Positions 30,701-36,800 of a stretch of DNA of 64,000 bases are shown here, piece by piece; the stretch's first letter is position 1; each line of letters starts with the position of its first letter. The notes beneath the pieces were generated by a model. The model saw only the letters and a program-made list of their open reading frames with translations, searched no databases and was not told the origin of the DNA. The position numbers and the translations under genes are program-made. The DNA comes from Flavobacterium sp. 5 (GTDB lineage: Bacteria; Bacteroidota; Bacteroidia; Flavobacteriales; Flavobacteriaceae): positions 496,001 to 560,000 of the forward strand of contig NZ_PHUE01000001.1 of the NCBI RefSeq assembly GCF_002813295.1, read 5' to 3'.

Positions 30701-30976
30701 AGCGATTAAATTATTATTAGAACAATTCAACTTTTCCAAAGCAGCAAAAGCCTCTATTCCTGTTAATTTATTGATAGATTTAGACGAAACATTCAAACTA
30801 ATTATATTAGCAATCGCAGAAGTAAGTACTTTTCCGTCTATACTACCAGAATCGTATCCTTGATTGATTAAAGCCTGTTCAAAGTTGACATCAGGGATAA
30901 CTGTGTACTGTGCTTTAGCAGCAAAACACACAAAAAATGTTACAAATAATGTTATAAAGAGTTTGTTTTTTCTCAT
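24767..30976 (-). CDS. Giant modular leucine-rich-repeat surface protein with type IX sorting domain
   Basis: The 2069-residue protein has a signal peptide (about 1-22) and seven modules starting near residues 23, 402, 565, 875, 1017, 1370 and 1766. Each module begins with a header like YTxIPDxNFEQALIxLGYDSG, runs through a variable number of 21-residue units of the type LTTLDVTKNTALTxLxCxxNQ, and usually ends with a CIQAD...GW...ANY segment with paired cysteines. The repeats resemble internalin-like or bacterial surface LRR proteins. The C-terminal 75 residues (VYPNPSSDTVNVEM to VIKVIKK) form a type A type IX sorting domain, so it should be exported across the outer membrane and anchored or released. 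Binding to proteins or glycans is likely, but the ligand is unknown. It is monocistronic. Confidence 0.88.
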   Translation of the reverse strand: MRKNKLFITLFVTFFVCFAAKAQYTVIPDVNFEQALINQGYDSGSIDGKVLTSAIANIISLNVSSKSINKLTGIEAFAALEKLNCSNNNLIALDVTQNTALNTLDCSKNLIATLDVSNNTALTDLNCETNQLWGLDVSKNIALSLFNCSLNHLTVLDVAQNTALTQLRCGSNELSVLDLTKNIHLTDFYSTENNFTSLDLTQNTALINFECSWSYLNALDVTRNTALQVLKCNNNPLKSLDVSKNVSLTSLDCSSDELSMLDVSKNVALTSFFCDSNKLTSINVTSNVALINLKVSENQLTSLDVSKNILLKTVGCYNNKFVRLDFSKNAVLSDLNCNSNSVLTTLNLKTGKTISIFRLDCTYNYKLTCILVNSVAYSQANWIDKLEFYAKYNEVDCNTYTLIPDPKFEDKLIALGIDTDGKNGKVITWDISSLTTLDVSFSNIVNLTGIKDFAALTSLNCAGNALVGLDLSNNLPLVSLDCSSNLLTALDLSKNINLTTIHSDKNNLYALNLKNGTNSQLTNLNFTTNPNLSCILVDDADYFNTNWANVKDDTASYNNTACTTAYTLIPDANFEQALITLGYDFGSIDHKVLTGNIAGITSLDLTNKNIVDLTGIQDFAALKNLNCGYNKLTTLDISKNTALTILDCSSNQLTDLNLTKNTSLTYLHCSINQFTTLDVSKNVSLTDFDCSNNKLTGLDVNNNIDLITFYCYNNQLANLNVTNNTGLITFYCFMNQLTTLDVSKNMALTNFYCNKNQLAALDLQFNTALIYLDCSENQLTTLDISKSTALKEIYSNSNQLAALDISNNTDLAYLDCGSNKLKYLNLKNGNNSKLTYFKSTNNFELSCIQVDSITPPNGSWTKDPTANYNIVCTSLGYTSITDTNFEQALIDLGYDSTPIDGQVLTSNIVDVINLDVSAKNISNLTGIKDFVALKTLNCSQNKLITLNVSKNIALTELYCNNNQLVTLNIKSGNNVNVTSFDARNNPNLKCIQADSVTPPNSGWNKDVIANYNITACYTAIPDLSFEQVLIAMGYDFGNTDGKVLTDNINGITSLNVSSKNISNLAGIEDFVGLKTLDCSSNLLTTLDVTRNSVLTALNCRANKLTALDVNKNTALAILICNGNELVTLDVSKNTSLIQFVCWGNKLTALDVSLNTTLTELNCGSNSLTTLDVTKNIALNTLVCNDNQLTTLDVTKNIAVTTLYCSGNKLATLDISKNTDLSILYCFDNKLVNLNLNSNTALTVLQGYSNQFSTLDVSQNTALTTLWCNNNQMTTLDVTKNTALTYLKCYSNQLTSLDLSKNTALNTMQGYANQLTVVNIKNGNNSKITTFNVTANPKLTCIQADNVNAPNSGWEKDATASYSITSCSVYSYTNIPDTNFEQALINLGYDSGSIDGKVLTSNIANVISLNVSSKNISNLTGIQDFLALQNLYCNNNQLTTLDVTKNTALTLLNCNRNQLTTLDVSKNTALIGLYFDYNQLTTLNVTQNTTLIELECIGNQLTALDVTKNIGLINLDCNSNKLTALDVTQNTALTDLRCFSNQLFSLDVSKNTALTYLDCSSNKLTALDATKNNALTKLYCYSNQLTSLGLTRSKTLVDLNCNNNKLTVLDVTSNIGLTSLDCSYNLLTAVDITKNTVINALYCGSNKLTALDVTKNPDLEYLNCFQNQLTTLDVTKNPVLISFHCANNQLINLDISKNTNLTQLYCFSNKLLNLNIKNGNNNKITTFNATLNPNLTCIQADSSTALNSGWEKDATANYSTIACNPLTYTAIPDPNFEQALIDQGIDSGNIDGKVLTANITNVTGLKLASRNITNLTGIQDFVALEILDCSSNSLTSLDVTKNTALTYLDCSYNQLIVLDVTLNLALTYLNCSHNKLGDTKSSAKKIVLTTDLALDVTKNIALTYLDCSFNQLTTLDVTKNVIMNYLDCSNNQLMTLNIENKNNSNITTFDATKNPILTAIQADKNTAPDGNNWTIDSTAYYVGSALSNPDFEEDKNSGLVYPNPSSDTVNVEMNQEIEEVIVMNLIGQQLIRESVHSVRTKVDLSSLAEGAYFIKIISANKSSVIKVIKK
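25590..30905 (-). repeat. Seven-fold DNA-level module duplication inside the LRR gene
   Basis: The header-coding DNA (for example GTAAGTACTTTTCCATCTAT and close variants near 25598, 26792, 27843, 28262, 29200 and 30822) and the 63-base LRR units recur with few changes. Module lengths differ widely, which points to expansion and contraction by recombination between units. Confidence 0.75.
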
Positions 30977-31208
30977 ATCAGTTATAGTTAAATTTAACTA
31001 TTGCAAGGTATTGTATTCTCTTATGCCCCACAAGAAAATTATTACCTTTTCTATAATCAGAAAAATAAAATCACAAGTATCACTTACATTTTTAACACTT
31101 TGTATTAAGGTTTTTTATTGAAGTTCTTATGATTGATGAGTTTATGAATTTAAAAATTCTGTGTTTTTTGATTAGCTTAAATTTGTTTAAAAAGACTAAT
31201 CCATCGCT

Positions 31209-31311
31209 CTAAAATTCCATCTTCACCACACGACTGGGAGTGTTTTTATTATAACAAATTTGTGGATGATATAACATAAAACCAAGTCTATCATAAATTA
31301 AAAATTCCAAC
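31209..31311 (-). pseudogene. Remnant of a GNAT acetyltransferase C-terminus
   Basis: On the minus strand an open frame ending in TAG at 31209-31211 reads LIYDRLGFMLYHPQ and then NTPSRVVKMEF. The (F/I)YDRLGF motif followed about 20 residues later by a terminal MEF matches the last strands of GNAT N-acetyltransferases (typically FYERLGF...Mel). The frame has no start and no acetyl-CoA binding motif upstream, where the 2H phosphoesterase gene lies instead. It looks like a leftover from a deletion or cassette replacement. The identification rests on a short motif. Confidence 0.35.
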
Positions 31312-31350
31312 TTTAGTATTGTGAAACTTGAAGTAAAGTTTTTTTTTCTA

Positions 31351-32040
31351 TCAAATTTTGAATTTCATTAATTGCTGAACCTTTTGTTTCTTTTGATACC
31401 AATCATTGTAAACTAAATACAAACTATCAACTTTTAAAGTTCCAAAATCATGATTTTTGTATTTCTCAATATAGTTCATAAAGCTAGCAACATCTTTTAA
31501 TTTTTCCTTAAACCTTATGACAGTTATATGTGCTGTTATTAATGGGTACCTTTTATCTATGCTTTGTTGCAAAATGGATTGACTGAAATTGTCTCTCAAA
31601 TTTTCCCGAATAGTATTTAAAGTATTGTCTTTGGGGAAACCCTGAATCATAATAGCCGATTCGGAAGCTGTAATCCCTTTAAATTCAATTTCAAATTCAT
31701 TTATTGATTCAAGACTTTTACTAATTATTTTGGAATATTCACTGACTGAGATATTCTCAAGATTAAATCCAACATAACAGGATATAATGGACAAAACCGT
31801 TATGTGCAAATCAGAATTTGGGTAATAATATTGTTCTGGCTCAAGAATTTTTAGTTCATTCAAGAATTTTTGAATATCATTCTTGACTTCAATTTGAGGC
31901 CTTATCAATAATGTCATTCCAAATCTTTGGTCTAATGCATTATCTATCTTTTCATCAATTGAATACTCGCCTTTCAAAATTTTAGGATAAGCCTGATGAT
32001 ATAAATCCTGATATACTTTATTTAATTTTTTATTGTGCAT
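31351..32040 (-). CDS. 2H phosphoesterase superfamily protein (2'-5' RNA ligase / LigT-like)
   Basis: The 229-residue protein carries the two HxTx motifs that define the 2H fold: His79-x-Thr81 in DLHITVL and His171-x-Thr173 in AHITVIRF. Members hydrolyse or join 2',3'-cyclic phosphate or 2'-5' phosphodiester bonds, or cyclic nucleotides. The actual substrate here cannot be told. No signal peptide is present, so it is cytoplasmic. It is the last intact gene of the minus-strand series of single genes separated by palindromic elements (31-36 kb). RNA repair or an anti-phage role is possible but is not supported by neighbours. Confidence 0.75.
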   Translation of the reverse strand: MHNKKLNKVYQDLYHQAYPKILKGEYSIDEKIDNALDQRFGMTLLIRPQIEVKNDIQKFLNELKILEPEQYYYPNSDLHITVLSIISCYVGFNLENISVSEYSKIISKSLESINEFEIEFKGITASESAIMIQGFPKDNTLNTIRENLRDNFSQSILQQSIDKRYPLITAHITVIRFKEKLKDVASFMNYIEKYKNHDFGTLKVDSLYLVYNDWYQKKQKVQQLMKFKI

Positions 32041-32084
32041 AAAAGATTGAAGAAAATGGTCAATTGGTAAATAAACTACTTTGG

Positions 32085-32118
32085 TAACAGTCTCTAAAGA
32101 TAACGTCTATTGTAGGCA
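32085..32118. repeat. Weak, short relative of the attC-like elements
   Basis: The 83-bp gap between two cassette-type genes contains GGTAACAGTC, TAACGTCTATTG and GTAGGCAG. These echo the ends of the larger palindromic elements (GGCTGTTACC, CCAACGTCTTGG), but there is no long stem. It may be a degraded or different-sized member. Confidence 0.25.
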
Positions 32119-32123
32119 GTGCT

Positions 32124-33020
32124 TTATTTTAATACTTTATACTTCTTATTGTTCAACATTTTCTGTTTTATCCATTGAATTGAAATATCAAAGGGTTCTG
32201 TACTATTGGCAAAAACAGTATTGTGCCCTAATGTTGAAAACAAGGTATATTCGAAAAGTTTACCTTTAACTTTAAAGGCATTTAATTGTTCTATACACAG
32301 CTTAACTGGAATCTGTATATCTTTCTCTCCAAAAAGCCAAAGCCCAGGAATTGAAAGAGTACCCAGAGAAGTTTTTGGGTCAGTAGCAGTAAATTGATAT
32401 CGGTCAGAATCATTTTTAATATGTTCACGAGCTTCCGTTTCTGTATGATTTTCCCAAAAATCATTATTTCCATTGGTATAAAACTGAAATCTAAGTTGTT
32501 CCAAAGTTGTAATGGTAGGACAACTAAATAGAACCATAAATTCGATTTGTGGATTTTTGGTTGCAGTAATAGGAATTATCCATCCTGCTTGACTGAAACC
32601 AACTAATCCGATTGGTACTTTTTTATCTTTCAAATAGGTTCGAAATGTATTTACAGCAGAACTTGCATCGTTCGATAATAAATTAAGATTTGTAGTATCA
32701 ATATTATTCGTACCAACAGATGGACCGACATACACACCGCCAGATTCTCCAACTCCACGTTTATCATATGTCAATACAGCAATACCTTCTTTGGCAAGAC
32801 GTTTCGCGAATTCCATTTCTCTTTTTACTGGGTCAGACCCGTGAACAATTACAACAGCTGCAAAGGGGGTTTTAGGTATTAAAATTGAGCCTGCAAGCAT
32901 GACACCCTGACTTTCAAACTTTACATCTTGAATGGTAAAGTCGGATTGCGAAAACGCAATTTCTGGTAATGCCATTAATAAAAACCAAAGAAATATGTTA
33001 GAAAAAAAGTTAGGACTCAT
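32124..33020 (-). CDS. Alpha/beta hydrolase, exported
   Basis: This 298-residue serine hydrolase has an N-terminal hydrophobic signal (about 5-24, ending IAFSQ) and so probably acts in the periplasm. The fold landmarks are the oxyanion segment VIVHGSDP, the YDKRGVGESGG loop, the nucleophile Ser143 in GFSQAG, and candidate acid Asp234 in FGEKDIQIP and base His266 in STLGHNTVF. The lack of a cap domain resembles dienelactone hydrolase or BAAT-like esterases. Substrate is unknown. It lies between two palindromic elements in the cassette-like region, on the minus strand like its neighbours. Confidence 0.85.
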   Translation of the reverse strand: MSPNFFSNIFLWFLLMALPEIAFSQSDFTIQDVKFESQGVMLAGSILIPKTPFAAVVIVHGSDPVKREMEFAKRLAKEGIAVLTYDKRGVGESGGVYVGPSVGTNNIDTTNLNLLSNDASSAVNTFRTYLKDKKVPIGLVGFSQAGWIIPITATKNPQIEFMVLFSCPTITTLEQLRFQFYTNGNNDFWENHTETEAREHIKNDSDRYQFTATDPKTSLGTLSIPGLWLFGEKDIQIPVKLCIEQLNAFKVKGKLFEYTLFSTLGHNTVFANSTEPFDISIQWIKQKMLNNKKYKVLK

Positions 33021-33070
33021 TTTAGTTTAATTTAAAAATTTATTTTGATTTGTCTTCTGCGGGGTATTGT

Positions 33071-33202
33071 CTACAAGGTTCTGGCGCTTGGCGAGGTTTG
33101 GGATTAAAGATGCGAGTTTTTTTGATTATGTACAAATTTTCCAAATACAAAACCATCTTTAAATTAAGTCAAATGCTCAAATCTCTTCTAAAGGCTGTTA
33201 CC
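33071..33202. repeat. attC-like palindromic element b (chimeric)
   Basis: The left part (TTCTGGCGCTTGGCGAGGTT) matches the left arm of element c. The interior (AAATTTTCCAAATACAAAAC) and right arm match elements d and e. Inner arms TTAAAGATG and CATCTTTAA pair. The terminal core motif is GTTACC on the right, and the left end is degenerate. It separates two minus-strand genes. Confidence 0.55.
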
Positions 33203-33272
33203 ATCTGTTGTTCTTTAGATTTTTTTTTATTTGGTCGTTTTCATTTTATCAATTTATTCTTTTCTAAGATAT

Positions 33273-33644
33273 TTACTTATTTTCAAGAGACACAACTTCT
33301 ATAATAACCTTTTGGCCATCTTTTAAATATCCTGGGTAATACATATCTCCACCTAATGCATTTTCGGCTAATACTGAGATATCATATATTTTAGTAGTGT
33401 CAATTTTAACTTTAACAGAACCCGTAGAATCTGTTTTATATTTTCCAACTCTTTTAAAAGTCTTCATTAAGTACCCAATTCCTTCTTTTCTAACTTCAAC
33501 ATCATCAAACGTATTAATTCTAGGGAGTTTGGTTTTACTGTCAACTGAATTTATTGTTATAGTAATTTGGTTGTCTAAATCAGTTTTTCTACTACAATTT
33601 GAAATTAATAAAGCTATTATAGAAATACTTATCACTATTTTCAT
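33273..33644 (-). CDS. Small lipoprotein, unknown function
   Basis: From the ATG at 33644 the product has 123 residues with a lipoprotein signal and lipobox ending LLISNC (Cys17 by this start). The longer reading from 33665 would add seven residues before the signal and is less likely. The mature part has alternating strands (ITITINSVDSKTKLPRI, GSVKVKIDTTKIYDISV), a pattern like a carboxypeptidase-regulatory or transthyretin-like beta sandwich. No specific family is certain. It is one of the single-gene units between attC-like elements b and c. Confidence 0.65.
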   Translation of the reverse strand: MKIVISISIIALLISNCSRKTDLDNQITITINSVDSKTKLPRINTFDDVEVRKEGIGYLMKTFKRVGKYKTDSTGSVKVKIDTTKIYDISVLAENALGGDMYYPGYLKDGQKVIIEVVSLENK

Positions 33645-33739
33645 TTTGGAAATCTTTGATTGCATAATCTATTATATTTATTTACAAAGTGTTTTCATGT
33701 AAAATTGCGTTAGATTCTTGAGTCTGCGATAATATTACT

Positions 33740-33870
33740 GCCAACGTTCTGGCGCTTGGCGAGGTTGCGAACTTCGGAACCGATTATTTTCTGTTAAAGA
33801 TAAAATTTCTTACGAAATGTAAACGTGAATTTACCACAAAATTCGCAATCTTGCCAAACGCCTGTTAGCC
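33740..33870. repeat. attC-like palindromic element c
   Basis: GCGCTTGGCGAGGTTGCGAA pairs with TTCGCAATCTTGCCAAACGC at 17 of 20 positions, the rest being G-T type mismatches. The element is bounded by GCCAAC on the left and GTTAGCC on the right. The loop sequence is unlike that of elements b, d and e. It starts 11 bases after the stop of the VOC gene on the minus strand. Confidence 0.6.
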
Positions 33871-33880
33871 GTTCGGGCTT

Positions 33881-34336
33881 TTATTTATTTTCAAGTTCCA
33901 GCCATTTCTCATAAGTTATTATTCCATTTTCTGGTTTTGATTCTCCTTCCAAAACTGATATAAATTCTAAAGAATGTCCATCTGGATCTTCAAAATAAAT
34001 TGAAATTGCTGGAACCCAAGCAAAAACCATTGGTTCTTCTTTTCCATTACTTAAAAAATTTCTTGGTTTTAAGTTATGTGATTTTAAGAATTCAAAAGAT
34101 TCATTAAGTATAAAATCAGTTTCACATTTAAACGCAAAATGACGTTTGTCAATTTGTTCTTTTGGTTTTTCCCAAATTCCTAACATAGCCTCTTTAGTTT
34201 TCCCAATCCAAAAAAAAGCAACTCTTCTTTCTTTTTCTGAATAACAAAAATCAAGGCCAAGAATGTTTTTATAGAAGTCAATTGAGATTTCTAAATTTTC
34301 AACGTACAAATGAGTTTCATAAAGTCCTTTTATCAT
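33881..34336 (-). CDS. VOC superfamily protein (glyoxalase / fosfomycin-resistance-like)
   Basis: This 151-residue cytoplasmic protein has the paired beta-alpha-beta-beta-beta halves of the vicinal oxygen chelate fold. Candidate metal ligands are His9 (YETHLYV), His66 (KRHFAFK) and Glu124 (DPDGHSLEFIS), the positions used by FosA/FosB-type thiol transferases and glyoxalase I. The HSLEFI ending is typical of small resistance-type VOC proteins often carried on mobile cassettes. Substrate cannot be assigned, and fosfomycin resistance is only one possibility. It is a single-gene unit in the attC-like array. Confidence 0.8.
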   Translation of the reverse strand: MIKGLYETHLYVENLEISIDFYKNILGLDFCYSEKERRVAFFWIGKTKEAMLGIWEKPKEQIDKRHFAFKCETDFILNESFEFLKSHNLKPRNFLSNGKEEPMVFAWVPAISIYFEDPDGHSLEFISVLEGESKPENGIITYEKWLELENK

Positions 34337-34396
34337 TTTATTTGATGCTAATTTTCTTTCTTTTAGTTAATTTCCACTTTCTGCGGTAGCCTGACA

Positions 34397-34523
34397 GCTA
34401 ACGTCCTGGCGCTACAAGATGCTTGGGGTTAAAGATGCGAGTTTTTTCCATTATGCACAAATTTTCCAAATACAAAACCATCTTTAAATTTAGCCTAAAA
34501 CCCAAGTATCTTGTAACGGCTCC
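34397..34523. repeat. attC-like palindromic element d
   Basis: Arms GCTACAAGATGCTTGGGGTT and AACCCAAGTATCTTGTAACGGC pair. The inner arms TTAAAGATG and CATCTTTAA pair again, and the loop shares the AAATTTTCCAAATACAAAAC core with elements b and e. The left end has GCTAACG; the right end lacks a clean GTT core. A further copy of the terminal motif (TAACGGCTGGCAGATGCC) lies at about 34601-34618. Confidence 0.6.
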
Positions 34524-34623
34524 TATGTTTGTAAATTCATATATTTAAGTAATTAAAAAACAAAAATTGAAAGAACAAATGAGCAGAAAAAGATAGAGTA
34601 ACGGCTGGCAGATGCCAGAATAT

Positions 34624-35283
34624 TTAGTTTTGTAATCTCCATTCATTATTTTGCAAATCATCAAAACCAATTACTCCTTTATTTTGTTCAAAATAGATAT
34701 TCTTTAAACTTGGTAATTGCCAATTTGCATTTGGGAAAGGATTTGGTGTAATATCGATTTTTCTGACTTTATTATAAATCACTCCATTTATTGTCATATC
34801 TATTAATTGTTCTGTATAATCTAAAAATGCACTTTGTATTCCAGTCACAAATGGTACTAAACCAATATTTGTTATAAACTTTGAATCTTTTGAAATTACA
34901 ATTGGATTTGTCTGAAATGTTTTTGGCCATCTTTTCAAACTTAAGTAAAATGAGCTATTGCAACAAAAATCTCCTTCAGCAAATAAAGTTGATTGCATTT
35001 CAATTCTCTGTTCATCGTAATAGAAATATTTTGTAAAGCCATTGACAAAATCACCTCTGCTTTCAAGTTGCTTTTCGGTTTTGTTTTTCAATACTTTAAA
35101 TTTCAACTCAGCATTATTTTGATTTTTATATATTAATATTTTTCCAACTTCTGTTGAGTTTACAAATTTATCATTATCAATCTGCAAAAAAGAAAAATAA
35201 GGAAGTTCGTTTCCAACTTCTGATGTGTCTGATGAGCAACTTAAGTTTAGTATTAATACAAATATTAGAATTAGTTTTTTCAT
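34624..35283 (-). CDS. Lipoprotein, unknown function
   Basis: The 219-residue product begins with a lipoprotein signal (MKKLILIFVLILNLSCSSD, lipid-anchor Cys16). The mature region has no recognised domain. It contains a CC pair (GDFCCNSSFYLSL) and aromatic-rich strands, and ends NEWRLQN. It is a single-gene unit flanked by palindromic elements d and e, 38 bases from the core motif of e. The lineage and function are unclear. Confidence 0.7.
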   Translation of the reverse strand: MKKLILIFVLILNLSCSSDTSEVGNELPYFSFLQIDNDKFVNSTEVGKILIYKNQNNAELKFKVLKNKTEKQLESRGDFVNGFTKYFYYDEQRIEMQSTLFAEGDFCCNSSFYLSLKRWPKTFQTNPIVISKDSKFITNIGLVPFVTGIQSAFLDYTEQLIDMTINGVIYNKVRKIDITPNPFPNANWQLPSLKNIYFEQNKGVIGFDDLQNNEWRLQN

Positions 35284-35320
35284 AAATTTTCTTTTTTTTC
35301 CAATTTTTCAACTGGTTTCT

Positions 35321-35452
35321 GCCAACGTCTTGGCGCTACAAGAGGTTTGGGATTAAAGATGCGTATTTTTTCCATTATGCACAAATTTTCCAAATACAAA
35401 ACCATTTTTAAATTCAGCCAAATGCCCAAATCTCTTGTAACGGCTGTTAGGC
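35321..35452. repeat. attC-like palindromic element e (best core motif)
   Basis: It is bounded by GCCAACG (35321) and GTTAGGC (35446-35452). The latter matches the integron core GTTRRRY exactly. Arms GCTACAAGAGGTTTGGG and CCCAAATCTCTTGTAACGGC form a near-perfect stem, extended by AATTCAG/ATTAAAGATG-type inner pairing. The loop shares about 60 bases with elements b and d. Confidence 0.65.
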
Positions 35453-35516
35453 GACGGCTATTTTTAACGGAAATTTTAATTTCCACCGTGAACTTTTCAC
35501 GCTTCTATTTTTAAAT

Positions 35517-35765
35517 TCCAACTTTCACGTTTCTGCTTTTCACGTTTTCACATTTTCAATTCCAACTTTCAAGTTTCTGCTTTTCTATTACAATTTTCAC
35601 GTTTCTACTTTTCACGTTTCTGCATTTCCATTCCAACTTCAAGTTTCTACTTTTCAAGTTTCCACATTTCGGTTCCAATTTTCAAGTTTCTGCTTTTCAA
35701 GTTTCCACATTTTCAATTCCAACTTTCAAGTTTCTGCTTTTTTAGTTTCTGCTTTTCGATTCTAA
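35517..35765. repeat. Pyrimidine-rich tandem repeat tract, non-coding
   Basis: About five degenerate copies of a 44-base unit, recognisable by CCAACTTTCAAGTTTCTGC and CAAGTTTCCACATTTTCAA, lie between element e and a short core-like site at 35829. No plausible frame is present. On the minus strand it is a purine-rich tract. It occupies the place of a gene in the cassette-like series. Confidence 0.7.
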
Positions 35766-35828
35766 CTAAATCTAAAATCCTTCTTTAAAATGTTGTTTTT
35801 CAGTGGATTTTTTCACATTGTAGCTGTC

Positions 35829-35861
35829 GCCTAACTTGTATATACACGCTACGTTATAACG
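35829..35861. repeat. Short core-like site f
   Basis: GCCTAAC at 35829-35835 and GTTATAAC at 35853-35860 flank a short GTATATAC palindrome. GCCTAAC is the exact inverse core seen in element e, so this may be the outer border of the cassette-like region. It is too short for a typical attC stem. Confidence 0.3.
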
Positions 35862-35989
35862 TTTATACACCAAAATACGGGCTGATTGTCGCAATTATTT
35901 ACGCATTATTATTTTCGAAGATATTAAAATATTCTTACAAAGAATTAAAAAGTCTATAGTAGTTTATGATCCATTACTTTTTTGCTTTG

Positions 35990-36355
35990 CTATTGGTGAT
36001 TGAGTATTTCCCTAAAGGCATCTAACTGTATTTCCATTTTCTGGATTAGTGCATTTTTCTCAGCTAGATCTTATTTCAAGGCTCTTTCGCGGATGCTTTC
36101 AAAACGATACGGTAGGTACTCACCTAGTTGCGCTATAAAATTGTGTTTTAGCACTAGACTCAGTTTCCATAAAACAGCAAACTGTAACGTATCTTTCTTG
36201 CAATAGTCCCCCAAGCCTTTTGGGAGTATGCCCAATGCTTTGGCTATCTCGGTTTTGGTTTTTGTTTGCTGTGAGATGTGATAATTGATAAAGTTCCCTA
36301 TCAAAGGGTATTGTTCGCCTCGGTCAAAGCTATGTTTGGTATTCCTGCTTGGCAT
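35990..36355 (-). pseudogene. HTH DNA-binding protein gene interrupted by an in-frame stop
   Basis: From the ATG at 36355 (MPSRNTKHSFDRG) 94 residues are read, with an XRE-like helix-turn-helix region (KTEIAKALGILPKGLGDYCKK) and the segment AVLWKLSLVLKHNFIAQLGEYLP. A TAA at 36071-36073 stops translation. The same frame then continues for 26 more residues (DLAEKNALIQKMEIQLDAFR...) to TAG at 35990-35992, reading as a coiled-coil tail that naturally follows RFESIRERALK. This is best explained by a single nonsense mutation in a gene of about 121 codons. The 94-residue product may still bind DNA but would lose the tail. An earlier start at 36415 is less likely. Confidence 0.65.
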
Positions 36356-36423
36356 AATTATCACTGTTTTATGGGTTACAGAACAAAATATAAGTAAAAT
36401 CTTCTTATTTAACACTTTACATC

Positions 36424-36615
36424 TCCTACAAATAGGAAGCTTATCTACCCAAAAACGGTAGTATACCTCCCCCCTTTCAGGGAGTAATACCCTCTAAAAT
36501 AGGGAGATAAATGGGGCAACAACAGTAGGTATACCACCCAAAATGGGGAGTTATAGGGGGTAAAATAAGGAGGTAAGCTACCCTAAATAGGGGTAGGTAC
36601 ACTCCCTATTTACAG
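36424..36615. repeat. Tandem array of short G/C-capped palindromes
   Basis: At least six inverted repeats follow one another: TCCTA/TAGGA (36424-36437), TACC/GGTA (36446-36460), CTCCC/GGGAG (36467-36484), CCCT/AGGG (36490-36504), CCCA/TGGG (36537-36547) and TACCC/GGGTA (36579-36595), with a weaker one to 36615. Loops are mostly A-rich. The array lies immediately upstream of the broken HTH gene and could be its operator region. Confidence 0.6.
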
Positions 36616-36713
36616 GAATAACACTACGTTTTTATGGGTATATGATTCCTATAAATCATTGTTTTGACGAAAATTAGCAATCCAAAACAATTATAGACTT
36701 ACTAATTGAGCAT

Positions 36714-36740
36714 AAAAAAGCCCCATTGGTAAATGGGGCT
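36714..36740 (-). terminator. Minus-strand terminator
   Basis: GCCCCAT (36720-36726) pairs with ATGGGGC (36733-36739), and on the minus strand the stem is followed by six T residues. It probably ends transcription of the AI-2E permease operon after the Flavo-1-like segment. Confidence 0.7.
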
Positions 36741-36800
36741 GAGTATTGTTCTTAAAGTAAAAGGAAGGGATTGGTATTTTTTGCCTTTTTATACGTTTGT

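Noticed and set aside
25590..30905. CRISPR array suspected from regularly spaced repeats
   Set aside because: The repeats are in-frame LRR-coding units in one long gene; there are no unique spacers and no cas genes.
35280..35486. 68-residue minus-strand open frame
   Set aside because: It runs through attC-like element e and has no family signature. Its composition follows from the palindromic repeat.
36424..36615. CRISPR-like or rRNA-like reading of the G/C-rich repeat region
   Set aside because: Palindromes differ in sequence and spacing, and no rRNA or tRNA core motifs are present.
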